A stretch of 64,000 nt of DNA, taken from assembly GCF_030867095.1 (NCBI RefSeq), contig NC_081824.1, positions 304,498,956-304,562,955 of the forward strand. The letters run 5' to 3'. The position numbers and the translations under genes were made by a program. Below the pieces are notes generated by a model. The model was not told the DNA's origin and did no database searches. It saw only the letters and a program-made list of their open reading frames with translations. This document shows, in pieces, positions 54,525 through 64,000 of this stretch. Positions within the stretch are counted from its first letter, which is position 1; each line of letters starts with the position of its first letter. This DNA comes from Alligator mississippiensis. Its lineage: Eukaryota > Chordata > Crocodylia > Alligatoridae.

Positions 54525-57035
54525 GCTGCATGTTAAATTTAAGGCTTGAAAGAAACCAGCCACAGAATTTGTGGAATAATAGATGAAAAAGGAAACAAAT
54601 GAAAAAGGAAAAAAAGTTTGTCATTTTAAGCATTTCCTGTTCTTTAATTATTTAAAAAATAATTTGGGAAATAAAATGTTTCTCAGTCTTAAAAAAAATC
54701 AGCTTTAACATTGCAACCCACAAAAGATATTTTTAGAATAGAAGTAAGTTACATACTCCACCTCTCCACTATTTCACTTGGCTCCAATAAGCTTCTCCCA
54801 ACTCATCATTATGTATCTCTCTTGCCAATCACCTCTTGAGACCAATGTCCACTGTTGCCCAAATGTCAAATTTCCTAAGTCACTGTTTGTATTTTAAAGA
54901 CAATTTACAAATTATTGAAGCCACAGTTTTTTTATTTCTATCAAGCTTTTCTTTCAGTAACTTTTCCCATTAACAATTCACATTCCAAGATAAGGGCATA
55001 CCCTAAAAAAGACTGATTTTTTTATTCCTTCACAATACCTTGGTGTCCTGTTATTTCACTATAGCTGCTCTTTTCAAAGGCAAATATAGATTAAATGTGC
55101 AGTGTTGTACTTATATACAAACCTGAACTTCCAGGCATCGGAAGCAGGTTAAGAATATTAATATGAATGTACTATAACCCAACTAATCTTATTACGCTTT
55201 TTATATAGTTTCACCACCAGCAGGTAACCTACTTTTCCTAAATGGATTAAATTATGTAAATGTGCATATGACTACAATATAAAAGGACAAAGAATAAAAT
55301 TAATGATGTAAACAAATATTTATTTTCCTATGTGATGATCAACACCTTTTATTATTAACTAAAAAAACATTAATTCAGTTCACTTGTTAGTAGTTATGTT
55401 TAAAAAACAAAACAAACCATTTTGCATTGCTGTCCAATAGGACAACTAAAACCAATAAAAATAGTAATGTTGGTTTCATTTTTAAATCTTAAGTGTTTCA
55501 GTGTCTGAGTTTTAAAATTAAATATGTATATATATTTGTGGAAACATTTAGTAAAAAGAATAAGAGAAAAGTAACTTACCAAGTTTAAAATTTGGTTCAA
55601 ATTTAGGATGATTCTTTCCCTTTAACTGTTTTAGTTTCCCACGCTTGGACACTTGCATACAGCACCACTGCAAGGTTCTCTATGTAACCTGAAAATCTTT
55701 AACAAAAAAATTACCAAACATTAACAAAATTAACTATTTTCATGTAGGTAGCTAAATGAAAATAAGGCGGCTACTCCTTTGTTTTCTGAAAGAACGAAGC
55801 ACTATCTTTTCACATCCAATTTAATGTCCCCCCCTGTTTAAATAGGTTTAGCAGATGAACAAAAATCCAGGCAGCTATTAGTGATCTTAACTGGGAGATA
55901 TCCAGCCATCTTCATACAAGGTCAACTCCTGGCTCAGTGCATCTATTGCATTAGTAGAGTGATTTTGGCCCAGGAGTAATAGACCATCTCAGAATTCCTA
56001 CCTACCCATTATGCAAGCAGGTTTAAAAATATTTTCAAAGTAGCTGAAATTCTCAGCTAACTGCAGTTGAGCACCAAGCTTACTTCTAGCCATAGATCAA
56101 ATACATACCCTAAGTATTCTCCATTGGTTTCAAAGGAAGAACTTGTCCCAGGATGCATTAAGCACTGGTCACTTAATCTCCATTTTCAGTGGAGATTAAG
56201 GGAATTAGATGCCCACCCCAATTGAATTTCATATGTTAAACATAGTCTGAAAACATGACCTCCCAAAAGATTGTGGATAGCTGCTTAAACAGAGTAAGGG
56301 ATCTTCCTTCCCTCATTTGGCAAATGGAACAACCACTCATTTCAGAGAAAAATACATTTATAGAGTTGCACAAGGAACAGGTAACAAAAACTAATTCATG
56401 TAGAAGAACTAAAAGGAACCATTTCACTATTTTCCTGAAAAGACATAAGTTTAATGGGAGAGGACGGGATAGGAAAAGGTAGATGTTGCAACATGAATCA
56501 GAATGGAAAGTGTTTTAAAAAAAAAGTTCCTTTACATTTAAATCCTGATAATAAGTAGAGCTGGTCAATTACCATTTGAGTACTACTTACAGTCATTTAT
56601 TTTGATACCAAACATTATTTGATTCATTCATAACCAAATTCTTTATTAACTCTTCATAAACAAATATGACTATCACCAATCACTTGTTTAAGGAATAGCT
56701 GTTTAAATGAATATGAACATGTGGACAAAGATGTTTACTACTTCCCTTTTGTCATTCATTATTCCTTAGTTTCCCATTGAGAAGCTTCATCTACTCAGTC
56801 AGGAAGCAAAAATTACTATGACAAATTCCTTATCACAACAACAGAGCCAAAGAAAACATTTCAGCCATAGGCTAAATAGTGTTGTTCCAGATTGTTCTTG
56901 AATGCTAACAAATGCATTCTGTACAGACCTGATTCAAGACTATTTCACAGAAAGTAAACTTGTTTTATTTTGTTGCACAGACTTTTTGCTTGCTTTCAGT
57001 GTTACCAAAAGGGATCTACAAAACTGAGTAGATGA
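54525..57035. other. AT-rich intron-like sequence
   Basis: About 2.5 kb without repeat termini. It contains the candidate minus-strand exon at 55580-55688. Confidence 0.5.
55580..55688 (-). CDS. candidate exon, possibly carrying a start codon
   Basis: The minus strand has a T-rich tract ending TTTTCAG just before 55688 and the donor GTAAGTTAC (AACTTG before GTAAGT) just after 55580. An in-frame TAG lies close to the 5' edge of the open frame. An ATG at 55658 then opens 26 codons (MQVSKRGKLKQLKGKNHP, then KFEPNFKL) and leaves phase 1. Both other frames stop. The stop followed by ATG suggests a 5' UTR/first-coding exon; if ACATAG or TTGCAG is the acceptor instead, the frame extends upstream. 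The lysine-rich sequence fits no family I can name. It lies 17 kb right of the CpG island, on the minus strand, so it would belong to a gene starting further right. Confidence 0.35.
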
Positions 57036-57047
57036 GTTCCACTAGAT

Positions 57048-57305
57048 CAGGTGCATCAAACTCACGAGGCTCCATTCCTGGGATGAGTGGTGTAGGGACA
57101 GTCCACAGGCTGGAGTGGATCTACAGACCATGCACTGGATCCAGCCCATGTGGAGCAAACGGAGGATCAGGCTGCACAGACTCAGTCCAGTGCACCCCAC
57201 ATACAGTTTGTGGTTCTGGCCCAAGACCATGGACAGCACTGTGGGCCAGATGATAGGGCTTCACTAGCTGGATCCAGCCCACAGGCTGTATTTTTGACAG
57301 CACTG
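57048..57305. mobile_element. 258-bp hAT MITE with perfect TSD
   Basis: It starts CAGGTGCATCAAACTCACG and ends TATTTTTGACAGCACTG. CACTAGAT is present identically on both sides (57040-57047 and 57306-57313). Non-coding. Confidence 0.9.
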
Positions 57306-57860
57306 CACTAGATGATATAACTGGACACAAAGTATTTTGATGATATAAAGTTGTATTAATTACCTATTTATTGATTGCTAAATTAATTCAAGGCCAGCTT
57401 AAGAAGGCTCCTTAAATCATGGTGCTTAATGTTTTTTGGGGAAAGATTTTTCCTTGATAACTGTATAATCTTCCAGTGCAAAAGAAAAGTATGGCTCGAA
57501 ATAAGAATACCATTATAACAAATATGGATTTAATTTATGATACCTTGACATATTTTAGGCTGTATCTATACTAAAGTAGGAAACAACAGCAGGAGCACAC
57601 TGATTTCATTAACAGGTTTTGCTGTAATGCTGATCTTTCCAATGTATGTGTCCATACAGTACAGCTTTCTTGCACATTTTTCATTGATAATTTTCATTAC
57701 TTTAACTGAAATTACAAAAGGGGAACCAATGGCTAGTAAGGAATTTTTCCAAATGCTCCTTGACTCTGAAATTTTATATGTCCATGTTGCGCAAGCCCAT
57801 TTTAAATAAAAAAAAAATCTGTTATTCTCTCATCAGAAACTGCAGCATATTAAACTTTAC

Positions 57861-57893
57861 CTGGTTATCCCTCAGTCTCCTGCAGAGTAAGCA
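57861..57893 (-). other. candidate 33-nt (or 19-nt) microexon
   Basis: The minus strand reads GCTGCTGTTGTAG before 57893, or TTACTCTGCAG before 57879, and the segment ends AACCAG/GTAAAG. The 33-nt version is open as CLLCRRLRDNQ. Good splice sites, but too short to judge coding. Confidence 0.2.
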
Positions 57894-59744
57894 CTACAAC
57901 AGCAGCATACCTTGCTAAACTCTGGCAATTATGTAATTAATACTTTTAAGGAAATCTCTTCTACTGAAACTTACTATGGGATAAAAGAGCAAGAAAATAC
58001 TATATACATATGAATGTGACTCTCTAGAACATTAATTATAATTTGTAAATGCAACATATTTATACTGATACCTTATGAATTGGAAAAAAATGGAATGGAT
58101 AATTACAGTGCTGAAGAAAGGAAATCACTGTAAAATGCTTCTTATACATATACTTTAGCTAAACATCTTTTGCTATTAGTAATTTAGTCACTATTTACAC
58201 TAAGAAAAAGCAATCACATGGCCACCTTTGAAATTGTAGCAAAGAAGCGAAAGTTCTTTGGCTGACCAAGCAATACGTACACAATTTGGAAGTCTAAACA
58301 AGTTCTTCTAGATCCTCATGGTATTACTCAACTTTGGTATGCTACTCTGTACACGTGGGATTCTCATCGACTTCAGGCACCTAAAATGCCACCTCAAGAT
58401 GTCATTATACCTTGGGAATGGATGCAAGATCTATAAAGTCTTAGTTAAAAGATCAGTCTTCAAAAAGAGATCCCAGTAATTAGAAATTATAATATTGGTA
58501 TTCCACTGACTTAATTACATAAAACTATGGGAAAGCAAGGGTAAAGCTACATAGTCACACAATAAGTCATTAAATATGATTATGAGAATAATATGCAACC
58601 TAAATTTTTGCTTCCTTCTGCATGTATTACCAGTCTCGTTATGCAATTCATACATAGTGTATCTCTTCAAAAAACAAGATATAACACACCTGAAAGAAAA
58701 CAAGGGGCTTGCAGGCTGCTCTGTAAAACACCAAACATAGACTCAAAGCATTAGAATTCTGGGAACTGAGGTGCATACTTCTTAGAGGTATTTCTGCCAA
58801 AGATAGTATGCAATAATGAAGAAGAATATTTGATATAGGACATAATTACAAATTTTTCAAGACAAATGAAACAACGAAGAAACTATATATATAAGTAAAG
58901 GAGGCATAAGAAAGATAAAGATTTCTAAAGCAACCATAAAAAAGATGCAATAGAATGTATTTTTCTCATGCTAGAAAACATTCTCCAAGAACACAAAAGG
59001 AAATAGGTCATATAATGCATTAATGAAAGCACTAATGTGATTATGTTATATCTAGCAAAGTTAGGTCACCTCTAAGGTGTAAAAAAATTTGTTTTGGGAC
59101 ACTAGGAAGGAACTTAGTGACAATAAAAAGAATACGCAGTCTGCAGAAGAGTGAGAGAGGTAATATAAAGTATAAGACCAGGTACCAAAATGTTTCATAA
59201 GCCCCTTGGCATTCACTAATACAAAGGAAAAAAACTTTAAAACTCTTCTTAAAAAAGTGATTGCTTGGAAAGAAATTCTAGAGTAGGAACATTTGATTTT
59301 GTTTCCTGACAAATGGTGTTTTAACAATCAGACAAAAAGCAGCGTCCTAGTCTTAGGAGATCAGATAAATAGATGACAAATTTACTAACACATAGATTGA
59401 CTTAGCTTTACCTATTATTATAACTGGAGCACAAGTACAAAGTCTTCTCACCTACATGACTTTATTTATGGAGATAAGAGACTTTTGGGGCCTCCAAACA
59501 CTTTTAGATTGTTACTTAGAAAGGAACTTACATGGGGAAAAAATTAAAATGTTTTGCTATATAACTACCTCTGTGAAAAGGAGATACAGATCAGTGGGAA
59601 GTAAACACATTTAAACTTTTATACCATATAAAGAATATGCCTTTGTTAAAGGAAAAATGAAGTTGTTCTTAAAAAGGGACTCTACACCAAGTGGAACCTG
59701 AAAGTAACAAATAATAATTACCATAAGAAAGAAAAAGTTCCAAC

Positions 59745-59805
59745 CTGCAGGAGGCTGTTCATTGTTTTCAAGATGGCTGCTATAGGGCTGTAGTTGTTTC
59801 CTCAT
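59745..59805 (-). other. candidate exon starting with ATG after AG
   Basis: The minus strand reads T(22)GCAG, 19 nt ending CTTAG, then ATGAGGAAACAACTACAGCCC... open as MRKQLQPYSSHLENNEQPPA, then CAG/GTTGGA. An alternative donor ATG/GTAATT at about 59721 would extend it. With the first acceptor all three frames meet a stop, so it would be a 5' UTR exon containing the start codon. On the plus strand the same spot carries a YY1-like CAAGATGGCTGC. Unrecognised protein. Confidence 0.25.
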
Positions 59806-62800
59806 CTAAGATTTAAGGGTCCAGCTGCAAAAAAAAAAAAAAAAAAAAAAGGCGCATGGTGGAAAAGGTTCTAATATAAAGGAAAAGATTAAAAAGCTAA
59901 AGGATTGTGGTTTGTAGTCTATTGTTCCTTGTGTGGCTGTGAAAAATAGCTGTATTTCAAGGGACAATTAATGTTGATTGATACTTTTATCAAACACTTT
60001 AGAAGTTAATAATTTGACTTTTCTCTGCTGTCCTAAAAATAATTTTTCCTTTATATGAAGGATAACACTTCAAGGTGGATGTTTGGGGTGTCTAGGAATA
60101 CTAACTTTGGGCTATTAACTTTGATTAAGGGAACTGATAGTCTCTAGGAGTTCCTCAGAATTAATATACTCTATCATATTTTAAAATTAAACATTTCTCT
60201 TGAAATACTTTGGGGAGCAGGGGAAGGATTGAGTTCTACTATCTTTGTTAGCTATATTTGCTGACTACAGAAGACATGAGAACACTCAGTATCTACTTAT
60301 GTACTAAGAGGGAACAAGACTATCTAGTTTTAGAAGAATTAGTTCCTCTACCACTGACAGACAGCTAAGCTTGTTTTTGTTGAAGTAATTGCTTTGTTGG
60401 AGATAGTGTTATGCTCTTTTCTGTAAAGTGTATGCCTCACATAGAAGCAAAAGCATCTGCTCTTCGCTTATGAGTCAAATAAAACTTATTTTGGTTTAAT
60501 CACAGTCACAAAGTATATGGTAGAAATTAAACCAAAAGTATGATGTAGTTTGAAGATGAAAGTTCAATAATTCAATTAGAAATAAAATAAACCTTAACAA
60601 CTGCACCTTTCCTTAACTTACTTTCCCCTAATCTCTTAGAACATACACTTAAATCACTTCAGTTCTTAGGACTGTGTATAGAAATTAGGAAAGGTTAATT
60701 TAAAAAAATTATTTTTACAGTCTAAGGACAGTTCTAGTCCTCACAAATTACTGCCCATGGGTTTAAAATGGAAGTCCTAACATATGTTTTACAACTCTTA
60801 ATGGAAAGTTGTCATGTTATCATACTATCTGCTATCTAAAATTAACTTTCTAATTGTCATTCCAGTTATTTTCTATTCCAGTTACTGTGAGAAATTGTCT
60901 TAGTATGCTGGGACAGCTTCTAAGTCCGTGCAGACTCTTGATGTGTAAATCATTTTAGACATCACTTTGTGATAACTCCTGATAAATATTCTTAAAAATT
61001 ACAACTATTTATTAGAGGTGACAATTAGATGTGGTGGTTAAAAGCCTTACTTCACTAACATTATGTATTATAGTGCATTCAAGGGCCATCTGAAAGATGC
61101 TGGAAATGTCTTAAATAGTGTACGTTTTGTAGACAAGGGTTAATTGTAAGCCCCACTATATACCTAGATACAGGGTAATGAGTGCCTTTCTAAATGCATA
61201 TAATAATTACAATTAGTATCAATTTCCTCAGCACTACCTATAGCATGCCCTGGGTCTATTTATCTTCCAAAATAACTAATTACTGTCTCGGGCACAGGTT
61301 TACTTGCTGGTGGAAGTTTAGTCCATTACATCTGAATTAGGGGAAATCAAACCTTTCTACACTGGGTGCAGTGAGAGATGACAACCAGGCTGGTACTTAT
61401 GGTTTCAAGCTGATTGTACTGTCTGGTTCCTTCCTCCTCCCCACCCTGATAACTCGGGGGATCTCTTCCAGTCTCTTGCACATTCTTGTTCTTTTCCTTT
61501 CTGCTCTTCTCTGGCACAGCTTTGCTCACACATAGCACCCAACTTCCAATTAGTTTTCTCTCCTGGCCTAACTTCTCCACTCTCTTTGGTGTTCCCCACC
61601 TGCCCAGTCTGTTGCCCTCTTCTCCACACTGAATACTCATGGTACCTGTTGCTTGTACCCTGTGGGCAGAAGTGATGCAAAACCCACCTCTTACAATCCA
61701 CAATGTATTTCTGTAGATGTGCTATACAATGATTAACTGTAGCTTTGCTGCCACTCCTGGTTCCTGTGTCTGGTGCTACCATTTGTTGGAGGTATATTTC
61801 AGAGGATCCTAGCACTGCACAGAGGAGAGACTTTCTAGGAGTTGGCTTTTAACATCTGCAGCCAACTTTTCTGCATACATGCCAACAGTTAAACGGGGGT
61901 ATAATATAATTTTTTTTTTAATTAAGATCTGTTCTCACGTACTTCAGTAAAACCTTTTTAACATAGAAGTAGCCGTTAATTTCCTAGCAAGTAGATAACA
62001 ACCAAAGCTAAAGGAAAAAACCACCCTGAGGCATTAACGAGAATATCAGGGGGAACCAAAATAACAGCATGGGCAGACTAGCTTTCTGAATTTAGCTGAA
62101 CAGCGAGGGTGGAAGAGTAGGCTCTGGGACTTCGTGGAACTTGGAACCTATTCAGAATGATAGGAAACAGTATATAAGCTACCAATCTGTTTCCCTTTCT
62201 TTCATTGCCTGTCCAACTCTCTGTGTTCTTCCTCATCTTATATCTGCTGCAGCTCCTTCCATTCCATGCTCCTGTTTTGCATTTCATCCTCAGTCACCTT
62301 TCATCATCTCTTTGCTGTGTGTATAGGCTCCTGGTTGGAATGGCTAGCATTTCATATCTTGAAGTGTCTGCAAAGCAAATTCAATGAGAGTCCACTAACT
62401 GACTCTCTTCCCCTCCCCCAAATTCTAAATAAATTCCCCTCTTTTCACATCTAGGCAGTTTTTAATTTACTTTTGATATGTTTCTATTTCTTACTTGTGA
62501 GATTGGCTGCTTATAGGTTGCAACAACATCTGCAGACATTACATATATGCATTTTCTTGTCTGTCTGCTTTTGCCACCATTTTGGTGGGGTATGATACTA
62601 CTAATGGCTCTTAAATATTTTGTAGGCCGAGCAATCCAAAGACAAATGTTCTGGAAATGACTGAATACAAAAAGAGATTTTAGTTTTGGTTCAAATACAA
62701 AAAGTCATGTTTCAGGCAAATGGTAAGGAGTGTTAAGGACATTTAGATCCTAATAACTGAAAGGCATGTCAATGACTGGAATTAGGGGGATGCACCAGCA

Positions 62801-62989
62801 AAATTTGCCCATGTAACTAACTATATTGATTTAGTATCTCCCTGCATGACAAATTTTAAGCATCACCAAGGAGCAAGGAGAAAAATCAGTAAGCACATTC
62901 ATAAACTATTGAAGAAAGCAGTTGTTAATTGGTAGCTATGGACTGCTTGCCTCCTTCCTCCATTGCCAAAGTACCACAGCTTATTGCAG

Positions 62990-63865
62990 AAAAAAGACAA
63001 ACAAAACTACTGTGGGGAGTAGTAGATACCCTGGAGGTTAGGGCTAGGATTCATAGAGACTTCAACAAATTGGAGGATTGGACAAAAAGTAGTCTCATGA
63101 AGTTCAATAAAGAAAAGTGCAAAATCCTGCACATAGGAGAGAACAATCCCACATACCAGTACAAGCTGGGGACTGACTGGCTAAGCAGCAGCTCTGCCGA
63201 AAAGGACTCAGGGGTTACAGTGGACAGTAAGCTGAATACGAGCCAACAGTGTGCCCTTGTTGCCAAGAAGGCTAGCAGCATACTGGGCTGCATTAGTAGG
63301 AGTGTTGCCAACAGATCAAGGGAACAGATTATTCCCCTCTATTTGGCACTCATGAGGCCACATCTGGAGTACTGTGTCCAGTTTTGGGCCCCCTGCTACA
63401 GAAAGGATGTGGATAAATTGAAGAGAGTCCAGCAGAGGACAACAAAAATAGTTCATGACTAGCACATGACTTCTGGAGCTAAGGAAACTGATCTTATTTA
63501 GTCTGGAGAACAGTAGACTGAGAGGGGATTTAACAGTAGCCTTCAACTGCCTCCAGAGACGACAGAGCTAGACAGTTCTCAGTTGTGGCAGGTAACAGAA
63601 CAAGGAGCAATGGTCTCAAATTGCAGCAAGGGAAGTTTAGGTTATATATTAAGAAAAACTTTCTTATTAGGAGGGTAGTAAAACACTGGAACGGGTTACA
63701 CAGAGTGGTTGTGGAATCTCCATCATTAGAGGTTTTTAAGACCCAGGTGGACAAAGCCTTGGCTGGGATAATCTTGTTAGGGATGATCCTGTTTCAAGCA
63801 GGGGGTTGGACTGGATGACCTTCTGAGATTCCTTTCCAACCCTCATTTTCTATGAGTCTATGGAA
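62990..63865 (+). pseudogene. CR1 LINE 3' half (ORF2 C-terminus and 3' UTR)
   Basis: Open for the first part: 'DFNKLEDWTKSSLMKFNKEKCKILHIG', 'NTSQQCALVAKKASSILGCISRS', 'RPHLEYCVQFWAPCYRKDVDKLKRVQQR', the standard end of CR1 ORF2, then a stop. A frame break follows before 'RLRGDLTVAFNCLQ' and the 3' UTR, ending GGGGGTTGGACTGGATGACCTTCTGAG...TTTTCTATGAGTCTATGG. The RT catalytic core is absent. It belongs to a different subfamily from copies 1 and 2 (longer GGATGACCTTCTGAGATTCC tail), the same as 18500-18813. Confidence 0.93.
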
Positions 63866-64000
63866 AGCAACAGCAGAAAAGGATGAGGACTTAACTAATT
63901 TATACACATGAAGACTTTAATGGATTAAGAAGACGTTTGCAAAAACACCACAAACCACAAAGGACATCTTCAAGTGAAAAGTAATAGACAACCATCAATC
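63866..64000. other. window end, no feature
   Basis: AT-rich sequence with no recognisable element. Confidence 0.5.

Larger units (their letters stand above)
57315..62985. other. AT-rich intron-like sequence
   Basis: 5.7 kb with few features. The candidate minus-strand exons at 57861-57893 and 59745-59805 and a poly-A run (59829-59850) are the only structures. The block at 61345-61860 is somewhat GC-richer, with a 136-codon minus frame (61815 to 61405) that I cannot assign; it may be an old LTR-type repeat. Confidence 0.45.

Noticed and set aside
61760..61805. Possible retroviral LTR end plus primer-binding site on the minus strand (CAACAAATGGTAGCACCAG)
   Set aside because: Only loosely like a TGG-type primer-binding site; no LTR pair, polypurine tract or gag/pol motif found.

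Overview
This is vertebrate nuclear DNA. It is AT-rich and intron-like, packed with transposon relics, and has one strong CpG-island promoter near the middle. Recurrent CR1 LINE copies (with an ATCTATGA-type 3' tail), many short hAT elements with 8-bp target-site duplications (TSDs) and TA-flanked Tigger-like MITEs point to a sauropsid. A crocodilian fits best and a turtle is the alternative. This is inference from repeat style; no host gene was identified by name.

Layout. 1-37 kb: intron-like sequence with microsatellites, hAT and Tigger-type elements, CR1 fragments, and a 1.75-kb hAT-like insertion (18814-20562) inside a CR1 copy. That insertion contains what looks like a first exon: signal peptide plus a phase-1 splice donor on the minus strand. 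37.3-38.6 kb: CpG island with YY1-type motifs facing outward on both strands and a perfect CRE, which suggests a bidirectional promoter. 38.6-39.2 kb: an inverted-repeat element with a tandem-repeat core, flanked by GATAGGAA on both sides and abutting the island. 39-46 kb: more hAT/MITE material. 46.8-51.0 kb: a nested palindromic complex, in which a palindromic MITE is split by a 3.85-kb insert holding a second long inverted repeat and two head-to-tail CR1 copies, one with a 335-codon reverse-transcriptase frame. 51-64 kb: intron-like sequence with short hAT/CR1 insertions, ending in another CR1 3' half.

No complete protein-coding host gene is visible. Several short segments bounded by plausible splice sites on the minus strand (626-658, 1015-1060, 33625-33692, 55580-55688, 57861-57893, 59745-59805) are given as low-confidence candidate exons. 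If any are real, the window is mostly introns of one or two minus-strand genes, and the island would be a promoter of one of them and possibly of a divergent plus-strand transcript. All large open frames in GC-rich stretches lie in repeats or the island and are treated as non-coding unless stated. No rRNA, tRNA, CRISPR or bacterial-type feature was seen.
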